This document shows, one piece after another, positions 54,677-63,009 of a stretch of 64,000 nucleotides of DNA (position 1 is its first letter; each line of letters begins with the position of its first letter). Under the pieces are notes generated by a model. The model searched no databases. It was not told where the DNA came from and saw only the letters and a list, made by a program, of their open reading frames with translations. The position numbers were made by a program, and so were the translations under genes. Source of the stretch: Pedobacter sp. BMA (lineage in GTDB: Bacteria; Bacteroidota; Bacteroidia; Sphingobacteriales; Sphingobacteriaceae); contig NZ_LECU01000005.1 in NCBI RefSeq assembly GCF_001027745.1, positions 248,001 through 312,000 of the forward strand, in the 5' to 3' direction.

Positions 54677-54985
54677 ATGAGAAATCAACAAAGACTTCAG
54701 GGAAGCAAGCTAAGGATCACGATTATCTTGGCAATAACAGCAGTTTTGCTAAGTATCCCTCTCATTGCCATGCAATTTACAAATGAAGTTAAATGGACGC
54801 CTTCCGATTTTGCGGTGGCTGCCATCCTGCTCTTAAGTACTGGTATTGCCATAGAACTGGTTATCAGAAACCTGAGACCAGGTACGACCAGAACAATTAT
54901 GCTGATTGTGATCCTGATCTCCCTGTTCCTGATCTGGGCAGAACTCGCTGTGGGTATCTTCGGTACACCCTTTGCCGGAAGTTAA
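54677..54985 (+). CDS. Small membrane protein of unknown function
   Basis: 102 residues with three hydrophobic helices (ITIILAITAVLLSIPLIAMQ, FAVAAILLLSTGIAIELVI, TIMLIVILISLFLIWAELAV). The N-terminus is basic. No known motif. It lies between DUF4173 and sucC, on the same strand as both. Confidence 0.72.
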   Translation: MRNQQRLQGSKLRITIILAITAVLLSIPLIAMQFTNEVKWTPSDFAVAAILLLSTGIAIELVIRNLRPGTTRTIMLIVILISLFLIWAELAVGIFGTPFAGS

Positions 54986-55047
54986 ACAACCCAATTCGAA
55001 GATTAACACAAAACGTTCATTTTATCGAAAAAATCGGAAATTACTAT

Positions 55048-55077
55048 TTGTTTAAAGCCTTTAGAATTGTAGCTTTG
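55048..55077 (+). promoter_or_regulatory. Promoter of sucC
   Basis: TTG at 55048-55050 and TAGCTTTG at 55070-55077, 19 bp between. Transcription would start near 55084, leaving only about 11 bases before the sucC ATG at 55095. Confidence 0.65.
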
Positions 55078-55094
55078 GGCAAATTTTGTAGCAA

Positions 55095-56294
55095 ATGAAT
55101 ATTCACGAATACCAGGGTAAACAAATATTAAAAAGTTTCGGTGTTAACGTTCAAGAAGGAATCGTTGCCGATACGCCTGAGCAAGCTGTTGAGGCTGCTA
55201 AGCAATTGAAAATTGACTATAACTCTGACTGGGTTGTAATTAAAGCGCAAATCCATGCAGGTGGCCGCGGTAAAGGTGGTGGTGTTAAATTAGCCAAAAA
55301 CCTTGATGAAGTTAAACAGCGTGCAACTGATATTATCGGAATGCAATTGGTTACACCTCAAACTGGTCCGGAAGGAAAATTGGTGAACAAAATTTTAGTT
55401 GCTCAGGATGTTTATTATCCAGGCGCTTCTGAAACTAAAGAATTCTACATTTCAGTATTGCTGGATCGTGCGGCTGGCCGTAACATCATCATGTACAGTA
55501 CCGAAGGTGGTATGGATATCGAAGAAGTTGCTGAGCATACACCTCACTTAATCTTCAAAGAAGAAATTGACCCTAAAGTTGGCTTACAAGGTTTTCAGGC
55601 CCGTAAAATAGCTTTTAACTTAGGTGTTAGCGGAAATGCTTTCAAAGAAATGGTGAAGTTCGTTTCAGCATTATACAAAGCTTATGAAGCTACAGATTCT
55701 TCAATGTTTGAAATCAATCCTGTATTGAAAACATCTGATGATAAAGTAATTGCGGTTGATGCTAAAGTAAATTTAGATGAAAACGCTTTATATCGTCATG
55801 CTGATTACGCTGCAATGCGTGATGTTTCAGAGGAAGATCCAATGGAAGTTGAAGCAAGCGCATCTAACTTAAACTTTGTTAACCTTGACGGTAACGTAGG
55901 TTGTATGGTTAACGGAGCTGGTTTAGCAATGGCTACTATGGATATTATAAAGTTAGCTGGGGGCGAGCCTGCAAACTTCTTAGACGTAGGTGGAACTGCA
56001 AATGCACAAACAGTTAAAGCGGCTTTCAATATCATTTTGAAAGACCCGAATGTAAAAGCAATACTAATTAACATCTTCGGTGGTATTGTGCGTTGCGACC
56101 GTGTTGCTCAAGGTGTAATCGATGCTTACAAAGAAATCGGAAACATTCCTGTGCCAATTATCTGTCGTTTACAAGGTACTAACGCTGCTGAAGCCAAAGC
56201 ATTAATTGACGAGTCAGGCCTTCAGGTTTACTCAGCAATCGCTTTAAAAGAAGCTGCTGATTTAGTAACTAAAGTATTGGCTGAACAAGCATAG
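55095..56294 (+). CDS. sucC: Succinyl-CoA synthetase beta subunit
   Basis: 399 residues. ATP-grasp N-terminal half: [36 protein letters not shown]; Mg/nucleotide segments [10 protein letters not shown] and [13 protein letters not shown]-terminal ligase_CoA domain: [20 protein letters not shown] and [17 protein letters not shown]. With SucD (not in the window) it makes ATP or GTP from succinyl-CoA in the TCA cycle. Length is standard. Confidence 0.96.
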   Translation: MNIHEYQGKQILKSFGVNVQEGIVADTPEQAVEAAKQLKIDYNSDWVVIKAQIHAGGRGKGGGVKLAKNLDEVKQRATDIIGMQLVTPQTGPEGKLVNKILVAQDVYYPGASETKEFYISVLLDRAAGRNIIMYSTEGGMDIEEVAEHTPHLIFKEEIDPKVGLQGFQARKIAFNLGVSGNAFKEMVKFVSALYKAYEATDSSMFEINPVLKTSDDKVIAVDAKVNLDENALYRHADYAAMRDVSEEDPMEVEASASNLNFVNLDGNVGCMVNGAGLAMATMDIIKLAGGEPANFLDVGGTANAQTVKAAFNIILKDPNVKAILINIFGGIVRCDRVAQGVIDAYKEIGNIPVPIICRLQGTNAAEAKALIDESGLQVYSAIALKEAADLVTKVLAEQA

Positions 56295-56319
56295 TCTAAA
56301 GCCAATATAAAATATATTG

Positions 56320-56355
56320 AAAAGCCTTTCAGATAACCTGAAAGGCTTTTTTTTT
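56320..56355 (+). terminator. Intrinsic terminator after sucC
   Basis: AAAAGCCTTTCAG (56320-56332) with CTGAAAGGCTTTT (56338-56350) around ATAAC, followed by more T. A clean 13-bp stem. Confidence 0.88.
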
Positions 56356-56441
56356 GTAGATGCTAAGTGAATATTAACGCTGGCACCTTTTTGAATAGAG
56401 CCACATGAAAGTCTTGGCCGAAAAAGCCTATTTATAGGCTA

Positions 56442-56654
56442 TTAAAGCTGATCAGCCCTGAATTCGAGAATATCCCCCGGCTGACAGTAGAGCACCCGAC
56501 AGATGGATTCTAATGTCTCCAGCCTTATTGCCTTGGCCTTACCTGTCTTTAAAATAGATAAATTAGACATGGTAATCCCTACCCGCTCACTTAACTCAGT
56601 AAGTGACATTTTTCTTCGGGCAAGCATTACATCTAAATTAATAATGATGGGCAT
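56442..56654 (-). CDS. Xre-family regulator, short YozG type
   Basis: 70 residues, a single helix-turn-helix (MSLTELSERVGITMSNLSIL, then ICRVLYCQPGDILEF). Such short Cro-like proteins usually sit next to a DUF2975 membrane gene, as here. The pair probably works together in signal-dependent repression. ATG at 56654, 14 bp after the upstream gene's stop. Confidence 0.88.
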   Translation of the reverse strand: MPIIINLDVMLARRKMSLTELSERVGITMSNLSILKTGKAKAIRLETLESICRVLYCQPGDILEFRADQL

Positions 56655-56668
56655 ATGATCTGGCTAAT

Positions 56669-57580
56669 TTAAACAGTTAATTCGTTTTCTTCTTTCAAAG
56701 CCTTACCTTTTTTAAATGCACGGTAAAGTACGGCGAAGAAGATTCCGGCAACGATCAGGCTGAAATCTGTACTGGAAAACTTTTTTAAAAAAACCAAACC
56801 AACGGATAGTTCTTTATTATAGACAACATACAGAACGAGTGCTACCAAATACGGGAATAACACAGTCAAAAAGCAACTTAGCGATATAAGCAAGAGTCTG
56901 AGTATGTTATATTCTTCAAATATGCGATTAAGGGAAACAGCAATTAAAAACCTGATAAATAATACAATCCCAAATAACATTACAAAAAAAGAAATGATCA
57001 CTATTATCCAAAGAAAAGTATTGGCTATTAGTTTTTGATACGGTTTCTGAAGGGGGAGTAAAATCTGTTTTTCCCTGAGATCATATTTGAACCCAACCTC
57101 CCGATCTTCATATCGATATTTAAAATGGTGTTTTGATATCTTAGTAATAATCGGGTACCTGATAAATGATTTCCCACCTTTACTATGATAAATCGTAGCA
57201 TCAAAGTGATCACTGCCTATAATAAAGCCCCAATCCTTTGTGGTTAAATAGGTCGTTTTAGCAGCCTGAGTGCTATCCTGATATTCATAAATTCCAAATG
57301 ATTCGACGCCTTGCCCGCCTGATGATAAAAGATTGGCTTGCTGAATTTCTTTTTTTCTTTTAATATAGTTAACCTGGTTTTGCAGGTGGATGATACTGTC
57401 TTGCATTAAATCGAAATCTGCCCGCTCTGACGGCATTTCATAACTAGCCCAATCGTCATTACTAGCCTGAACACCCGTTTTATAAGATAATGTGGTCCAC
57501 ATCAAAAGAAAAAACAGGACAATTATGACAGTAACAACAATTGCGTCAAGCACGATGTATTTTCTGGAAACTAATTTCAT
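56669..57580 (-). CDS. Membrane protein, DUF2975-like, larger paralogue
   Basis: 303 residues. First helix at about 10-30, a soluble region with two Trp (WGFIIG and WASYEM) and a coiled stretch (IIHLQNQVNYIKRKKEIQQ), then three helices near 195-290. The end KALKEENELTV matches the C-terminus of the smaller upstream paralogue and of DUF2975 proteins. The insert (about 40-180) is unusual. Directly followed by the Xre gene. Confidence 0.65.
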   Translation of the reverse strand: MKLVSRKYIVLDAIVVTVIIVLFFLLMWTTLSYKTGVQASNDDWASYEMPSERADFDLMQDSIIHLQNQVNYIKRKKEIQQANLLSSGGQGVESFGIYEYQDSTQAAKTTYLTTKDWGFIIGSDHFDATIYHSKGGKSFIRYPIITKISKHHFKYRYEDREVGFKYDLREKQILLPLQKPYQKLIANTFLWIIVIISFFVMLFGIVLFIRFLIAVSLNRIFEEYNILRLLLISLSCFLTVLFPYLVALVLYVVYNKELSVGLVFLKKFSSTDFSLIVAGIFFAVLYRAFKKGKALKEENELTV

Positions 57581-57668
57581 TTTTCTTTATTCTTGAGTAT
57601 ACATTAATTTATTTTTATATTTTTCGAGCTTACGGGGTCAATCCATATGACCGGTAAAAAATATTAAT

Positions 57669-58262
57669 CTATATCGTTAAATCATTTTCTTCTTTAAGTT
57701 TTTTGGAATAAGACAGTAGCGACGAAATAACCCTTTCAATCACGATTAGAATTAGAATGGTGAGTTCTATATCGAAAGATTCTATTTTCGGGGCGCCAAA
57801 GCGGTAATTGGTCAAACTGAGGATGTACCGATCAATTGCAACCATAAAGAGCGCCTTCAACACCAGGTATAAAGCAAGACTGATAAACACAAATTTCCCC
57901 AGTCCCTCTTCAGATAGTTTTGCAAGCGTCGCGGGTTTTCGCCTCACCAAAAATAAAATAGTCCCGCCTAGGATTATGCAAAACGTAACTAATGACCATC
58001 TATTACTGCCACTATCATTTGACAGTATAAACATCTGTATGAAGGTTGGCTTAAATTCATACCTCCCAATGTGTAAATCTGTAAATATGGCACCGTCTAT
58101 ATGCCTGACTATCCGCTCAGGATTTTTCTCCATAACGTTTATTGCAATTTTAGCTTCATTATCGTCAATACACGTTCTAACTAAATTGGAAACAATAGTA
58201 AGGAAAGCCAGAAGTAAACAGGCCCTGCCTGCATACATGAAAATTTTTAATATCCTATCCAT
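57669..58262 (-). CDS. DUF2975-type membrane protein
   Basis: 197 residues with four hydrophobic helices and a C-terminus KLKEENDLTI. It is first in a leftward set: this gene, the 303-residue paralogue and the Xre gene. DUF2975/Xre pairs are widespread in Firmicutes and Bacteroidota and their signal is unknown. 88 bp separate it from the paralogue. Confidence 0.7.
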   Translation of the reverse strand: MDRILKIFMYAGRACLLLAFLTIVSNLVRTCIDDNEAKIAINVMEKNPERIVRHIDGAIFTDLHIGRYEFKPTFIQMFILSNDSGSNRWSLVTFCIILGGTILFLVRRKPATLAKLSEEGLGKFVFISLALYLVLKALFMVAIDRYILSLTNYRFGAPKIESFDIELTILILIVIERVISSLLSYSKKLKEENDLTI

Positions 58263-58588
58263 CTATAAATAACTGTCGTAAAAGCTTGGTTTGTTTTTGT
58301 ATTGTACTCATCGAAATCAAAATATGATATTGTGAATTGATTTTTGGGAAACGTCATCATTCTATAATTATTTATACAACAAACATAAAATAAAATATAT
58401 TAATATTCAAAATATATTTATTGAAATACAATAAATATTATGTACGAATCAATAATTACTGTAGACCCACGTCAAAATCTCATTAAAACTAAATTGGAAT
58501 GATTTTTGTTACAAGTAAAACTGTAAAGAAGTTGTGCAAACAGTAACATTTTCAGCATTTTATCCTTTCGGATTAGTGTACAATTTCG

Positions 58589-58596
58589 TAACTTTG
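58589..58596 (+). promoter_or_regulatory. -7 promoter box of the primary sigma factor gene
   Basis: TAACTTTG matches TAnnTTTG; the -33 side has TTTCG near 58566 instead of TTG. The ATG of the sigma gene is at 58633. The 58263-58588 gap is very AT-rich with no gene seen. Confidence 0.5.
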
Positions 58597-58632
58597 CAAA
58601 CTCAATAATTAAAGAGCACACAAAACGTATAA

Positions 58633-59493
58633 ATGAGACAACTCAAGATAACGCAATCCATTACCAATCGCGAAAGTCAATCTTTAGATAAATACTTACA
58701 CGAAATTGGTAAAGTAGACTTAATAACAGCAGAAGAGGAAGTAATTTTAGCAAGAAAGATTCGTGAAGGCGACCAGGCTGCATTAGAGCGATTAACTAAA
58801 ACTAACTTGCGTTTCGTTGTATCTGTTGCAAAACAATATCAAAATCAGGGATTAACGTTAGGCGATTTAATTAACGAAGGTAACTTAGGTTTAATTAAGG
58901 CTGCGCGTCGTTTTGATGAGACTAAAGGTTTCAAATTCATTTCTTACGCTGTTTGGTGGATTCGTCAGTCTATTTTACAGGCCATTGCAGAACAAAGCCG
59001 TATCGTACGTTTACCATTAAACCAGGTTGGATCATTAAGCAAGATCAGTAAAGCTTTCTCTAAATTAGAGCAGGAATACGAACGCGAGCCTTCTCCTGAG
59101 GAACTGGCAGATATTTTAGAAACAACTGTTGATAAGATCTCTGATACGCTAAGTAACTCTGGCCGTCACGTATCAATGGATGCCCCGTTTGTTCAAGGTG
59201 AAGAAAATACACTATTGGACGTATTGGAAAACCATGAGCCAAATACAGATAGTTCATTAATCAATGAATCGTTATCAGAAGAGATTAAACGTTCTTTATC
59301 TACCCTAACAGAAAGAGAAAGAGAAATCATTGTATTGTTCTTTGGACTGGGATCAAATCACCCTTTATCATTAGAGGAAATCGGAGAGAAATTCAATCTT
59401 ACACGTGAACGTGTTCGTCAGATAAAAGATAAAGCGCTTCAACGCTTACGTCATACTTCAAGAAGTAAAATATTAAAATCTTACTTAGGTTAA
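58633..59493 (+). CDS. rpoD: Primary RNA polymerase sigma factor (RpoD/SigA, Bacteroidota short form)
   Basis: 286 residues without region 1.1. Region 2 has LVAxx-like [40 protein letters not shown] and [14 protein letters not shown], region 3 [16 protein letters not shown], and region 4 [17 protein letters not shown] and [19 protein letters not shown]. This is the housekeeping factor that reads the TTTG/TAnnTTTG promoters found throughout the window. Confidence 0.95.
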   Translation: MRQLKITQSITNRESQSLDKYLHEIGKVDLITAEEEVILARKIREGDQAALERLTKTNLRFVVSVAKQYQNQGLTLGDLINEGNLGLIKAARRFDETKGFKFISYAVWWIRQSILQAIAEQSRIVRLPLNQVGSLSKISKAFSKLEQEYEREPSPEELADILETTVDKISDTLSNSGRHVSMDAPFVQGEENTLLDVLENHEPNTDSSLINESLSEEIKRSLSTLTEREREIIVLFFGLGSNHPLSLEEIGEKFNLTRERVRQIKDKALQRLRHTSRSKILKSYLG

Positions 59494-59515
59494 GATAAAC
59501 TTCCTGCAAAAACTT

Positions 59516-59550
59516 AAAAAGGAATCGATAAATATTGATTCCTTTTTTTT
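59516..59550 (+). terminator. Intrinsic terminator after the sigma factor gene
   Basis: AAAAAGGAATC (59516-59526) and GATTCCTTTTT (59537-59547) around a 10-nt loop, with more T after. Confidence 0.85.
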
Positions 59551-59650
59551 TGTGCCATCCTGGAAGATTGGATGTGTTTAGTCCCATCCGTGGCGGCTGT
59601 TTGACACGAGCTTGAAAGGGAATCGACAGGCCGTTAACAGGGATTTGCCC

Positions 59651-59705
59651 CTACTAACCCCCTATTAACCCCGTGTTAAGCCCCTATTAACCCCCTGGTA
59701 ACCAA
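59651..59705. repeat. 11-bp tandem repeat, five units
   Basis: Units are ctactaacccc, ctattaacccc, gtgttaagccc, ctattaacccc and ctggtaaccaa, at exact 11-bp steps. Two are identical. An 11-bp step keeps the motif nearly on one face of the DNA. It lies in the 414-bp gene-free gap 59494-59907, in which I see nothing else except terminators at both ends. Confidence 0.75.
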
Positions 59706-59858
59706 TACGGCTGGCGCGCGGTGAATTTCTGATCAGAAAACCTGATATTACACCCAGAATAGATAAGAAAAAATGCCGCTTTCAGTGATGATAGAAACTT
59801 TCTTTGAGCAATCAGACAGACAATACCGTTGCGGACAAAAATCTAGGGACAAAAAAAA

Positions 59859-59877
59859 AGACCAGCTAATGCTGATC
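59859..59877 (-). terminator. Intrinsic terminator after AMP nucleosidase
   Basis: On the minus strand GATCAGC and GCTGGTC (one G-U) around ATTA, followed by nine T. It ends the leftward amn transcript. Confidence 0.75.
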
Positions 59878-59907
59878 TGTGATAGAAATACTTTCGTATT
59901 CAACGTG

Positions 59908-60768
59908 CTAAAACAACAGGTGTTTCACCGTTAATCCATTATTGATTAATTGTTTTAACGAATCGATACCAATCCTTAAATGCGTTTCCACGTATTTTTC
60001 GGTTACACTACTATCGCTTTCAGCAGTTTTAACACCTTCAGGAATCATCGGCTGATCAGATACTAGCAATAAAGCTCCAGCGGGAATTTTATTTGCGAAT
60101 GAAGTGGTAAAAATCGTAGCAGTTTCCATATCAACCGCCATGGCCCTCAACGTTTTCAAATACTTTTTAAATTCTTTGTCGTGCTCCCAAACCCTGCGGT
60201 TGGTGGTATAACATGTTCCTGTCCAGTAATCGCGTCCATGATCACGAATAGTGGTCGAAATGGCTTTCTGTAACGCGAAGGCTGGCAATGCCGGAACCTC
60301 AGCAGGCAAATAGTCATTCGATGTTCCTTCTCCTCTTATAGCAGCAATTGGCAGAATCAGATCTCCAAGCTGGTTTTTCTTCTTCAAACCTCCACACTTA
60401 CCTAAAAACAATACTGCTTTGGGTTTAATGGCTGTTAGTAAATCCATCATAGTAGCCGCTAGCGGACTTCCCATTCCGAAGTTGATGATGGTAATGCCAT
60501 TTGCAGTTACACTTTGCATGGGCTTATCCAATCCCATTATAGGCGCATTATCATTCCATTCAGAAAACATGGTTACATATTTACTAAAGTTCGTTAACAG
60601 GATATAATCACCAAACTGATCCAGCGGACGTCCGGTATAACGCGGAAGCCAGTTTTTTACAATCTCATCTTTCGACTTCAGTCCTGCTTTAACCGGACTT
60701 TCTACTTCTTTTACTTTTTTTGTCTGGGCGACTATGGCATCTTTTTTTACATCTTTTTCTTCATTCAT
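59908..60768 (-). CDS. amn: AMP nucleosidase
   Basis: 286 residues from ATG at 60768 (an ATG at 60810 would add 14; a promoter-like TAGTATTTG just before 60810 favours the inner start). Nucleoside phosphorylase-type fold: INFGMGSPLAATMMDLLTAI, LFLGKCGGLKKKNQLGD, and MAVDMETATIFTTSFANK with the catalytic Glu. It hydrolyses AMP to adenine and ribose 5-phosphate, lowering AMP when energy is short. This is the short Bacteroidota form. Confidence 0.88.
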   Translation of the reverse strand: MNEEKDVKKDAIVAQTKKVKEVESPVKAGLKSKDEIVKNWLPRYTGRPLDQFGDYILLTNFSKYVTMFSEWNDNAPIMGLDKPMQSVTANGITIINFGMGSPLAATMMDLLTAIKPKAVLFLGKCGGLKKKNQLGDLILPIAAIRGEGTSNDYLPAEVPALPAFALQKAISTTIRDHGRDYWTGTCYTTNRRVWEHDKEFKKYLKTLRAMAVDMETATIFTTSFANKIPAGALLLVSDQPMIPEGVKTAESDSSVTEKYVETHLRIGIDSLKQLINNGLTVKHLLF

Positions 60769-60826
60769 AATTTCAGGTTTAGAGCTTTGCGGAGCGCTTA
60801 GCATTAACAAATACTATATTACAAAA

Positions 60827-60853
60827 AATCCTTCCCGATGTGGGGAAGGATTT
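60827..60853 (-). terminator. Intrinsic terminator after clpX
   Basis: AATCCTTCCC and GGGGAAGGATT form a 10-bp stem around GATGT; on the minus strand a T-run TTTTTTG follows. The T-run runs into the probable amn promoter. Confidence 0.7.
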
Positions 60854-60861
60854 GATTTTTT

Positions 60862-62100
60862 TTATGCAGCCTGTAATTTTTTAAAGTCTGCCTTCTCAAA
60901 TTTTTCTATCGCGTAATCGAGGTTTATCACCAGCTCCTTGACATCCGTCTGAGTGGGCGTATCGAACATTGCATCCAGCATAATCGCCTCACAAATGGAT
61001 CTTAAACCGCGGGCACCAAGCTTATACTCCATTGCTTTATCAACAATAAAGTCTAGCACATCATCCTCAAAAACCAGCTTAACGTCTTCATAAGCAAAAA
61101 GCTTAACATATTGCTTAATCAATGAGTTTTTAGGTGCAGTCAAAATATTTCTCAGCGATTCTTTATCTAATGGATTTAAGTGAGAAAGAACAGGAATACG
61201 ACCGATTAATTCCGGAATTAAACCAAAAGATTTCAGATCCTGAGGGGTAATGTACTTGTAAAGGTTTTTAAGATCTAAAACAGTCTCATCTTTCTTCACC
61301 TTATACCCTACGGCCTGCGTACGCAAACGGTTGGCAATTTTACGTTCAATCCCGTCAAAAGCTCCTCCGCAAATAAACAGGATATTGTTTGTGTTTACCG
61401 GGATCATTTTTTGATCAGGATGTTTACGCCCGCCCTGCGGAGGTACATTTACAACAGTTCCTTCGAGGATCTTGAGCAAAGCCTGCTGAACACCCTCTCC
61501 TGAAACATCACGGGTAATAGAAGGATTATCGCTTTTCCGTGCAACCTTATCAACCTCATCGATATACACAATACCACGTTCTGCAGCTGCAACGTCGTAA
61601 TCGGCCGCCTGCAACAAACGGGTTAAAATACTTTCAACGTCCTCTCCAACGTAACCAGCCTCAGTTAACACGGTAGCATCGCAAATACAAAACGGCACGT
61701 GCAGAATTTTGGCTATTGTTTTAGCCAGGAGTGTTTTACCTGTACCTGTTTCCCCTACCAGCATAATGTTCGATTTCTCGATCTCAATTTCGTCTTTTTC
61801 AACTTTTTGATTCAAACGCTTGTAATGGTTGTAAACAGCAACCGACAATACTTTTTTGGCATCGTCCTGACCAATAACATACTGATCAAGGTGTTGTTTA
61901 ATTTCAAGAGGCTTTAACAAATTTATCGCCTCCTGAATATTTTTTGTCCCTTTGGTTCCTAACTCCTGCGCAAGCAATTGATTGGCCTGAGTAACACATT
62001 TATCGCAGATAAATGCATCCATGCCTTCAATTAACATTAACGTTTCGTGCTTGCCAGAATGGCAGAATGAGCAACGGGATTCTTTATTTTGTTTCGCCAT
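60862..62100 (-). CDS. clpX: ATP-dependent Clp protease ATP-binding subunit ClpX
   Basis: 412 residues from ATG at 62100; a longer frame from 62142 would push the zinc domain 14 residues in. Zinc-binding Cys pairs at 10/13 and 32/35 (CSFC, CDKC), Walker A GETGTGKT, Walker [14 protein letters not shown], and sensor segments near [12 protein letters not shown]. It unfolds tagged proteins for ClpP. The start overlaps the clpP end by 17 bp, so the two are coupled. Confidence 0.95.
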   Translation of the reverse strand: MAKQNKESRCSFCHSGKHETLMLIEGMDAFICDKCVTQANQLLAQELGTKGTKNIQEAINLLKPLEIKQHLDQYVIGQDDAKKVLSVAVYNHYKRLNQKVEKDEIEIEKSNIMLVGETGTGKTLLAKTIAKILHVPFCICDATVLTEAGYVGEDVESILTRLLQAADYDVAAAERGIVYIDEVDKVARKSDNPSITRDVSGEGVQQALLKILEGTVVNVPPQGGRKHPDQKMIPVNTNNILFICGGAFDGIERKIANRLRTQAVGYKVKKDETVLDLKNLYKYITPQDLKSFGLIPELIGRIPVLSHLNPLDKESLRNILTAPKNSLIKQYVKLFAYEDVKLVFEDDVLDFIVDKAMEYKLGARGLRSICEAIMLDAMFDTPTQTDVKELVINLDYAIEKFEKADFKKLQAA

Positions 62101-62791
62101 CTTTTTTCGAGTTTCTCGATAATACTTCATCAACCATACCAAATCCTTTTGCCTCGTCGGCAGTCATCCAGTAATCGCGGTCTGAAGCTCTCTCCACCCA
62201 GTCGTAAGTTTGACCCGAGTGCTCAGAAATAATATCGTACAATTCCTTTTTCAATTTCAACATCTCTCTCAAGTTGATTTCCATATCAGATGCAACACCT
62301 TGTGCGCCTCCTGATGGTTGGTGTATCATTACCCTTGAGTGAGGTAAAGCTGCACGCTTTCCTTTCGCGCCGGCTACCAATAATACTGCGCCCATTGATG
62401 CAGCCATACCAGTACAAATTGTAGCTACATCTGGCTGAATATACTGCATGGTATCATAAATACCTAAGCCTGCATATACTGAACCACCTGGTGAGTTAAT
62501 ATAAATCTGAATATCCCTGTCAGCATCTGTTGATTGCAAAAACAACAATTGCGCCTGGATGATATTTGCATTCTGATCGTAAATGGCATCACCTAAAAAG
62601 ATGATACGGTCCATCATTAACCTTGAAAATACATCCATTTGAGCCACGTTCAACTGACGTTCCTCAATGATATATGGAGTCATATTCTGAGGATTTACAT
62701 TAGCCTGTGCAATAAACTTATCTACATGCAAACCGCCAATCCCCTGATGTTTAACGGCAAATTTTCTGAATTCTTGTGAATCTATGTTCAT
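62084..62791 (-). CDS. clpP: ATP-dependent Clp protease proteolytic subunit ClpP
   Basis: 235 residues. Catalytic Ser in GMAASMGAVLL, His in LPHSRVMIHQPSGGAQG and a following Asp in NLREMLKLKKELYD region. The N-terminal ~35 residues exceed the E. coli start and may be removed or be a propeptide. It forms the double heptamer chamber served by ClpX. Located between tig and clpX, the standard order. Confidence 0.95.
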   Translation of the reverse strand: MNIDSQEFRKFAVKHQGIGGLHVDKFIAQANVNPQNMTPYIIEERQLNVAQMDVFSRLMMDRIIFLGDAIYDQNANIIQAQLLFLQSTDADRDIQIYINSPGGSVYAGLGIYDTMQYIQPDVATICTGMAASMGAVLLVAGAKGKRAALPHSRVMIHQPSGGAQGVASDMEINLREMLKLKKELYDIISEHSGQTYDWVERASDRDYWMTADEAKGFGMVDEVLSRNSKKDGETK

Positions 62792-62944
62792 TATATGAGT
62801 TTTTTAGTAGAGGGCATAGCATTTGAAGTAATGTCCCCATAGTTTCGTGGATAATAATCAAACCAAAATATAAATAATATTTTAATTATAATGGTTTAAT
62901 CAAAGAACATACCATGAAGATTTCACTGACATTATAGCATGGTT

Positions 62945-62988
62945 ATATACAGTAAGAGCAGCTCCATGGAACTGCTCTTACTGTATAT
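62945..62988. terminator. 17-bp hairpin between trigger factor and clpP
   Basis: ATATACAGTAAGAGCAG (62945-62961) pairs perfectly with CTGCTCTTACTGTATAT (62972-62988) around a 10-nt loop that is itself partly palindromic (TCCATGGA). It stands 22 bp after the tig stop. The T-run is weak on both strands, so it may stabilise the tig message or attenuate reading into clpP rather than stop it fully. Confidence 0.6.
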
Positions 62989-63009
62989 TTAGTTAACTAG
63001 CTATGTAAT

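Noticed and set aside
59651-59705. CRISPR array
   Set aside because: The 11-bp units are contiguous with no spacers and no cas genes are present.
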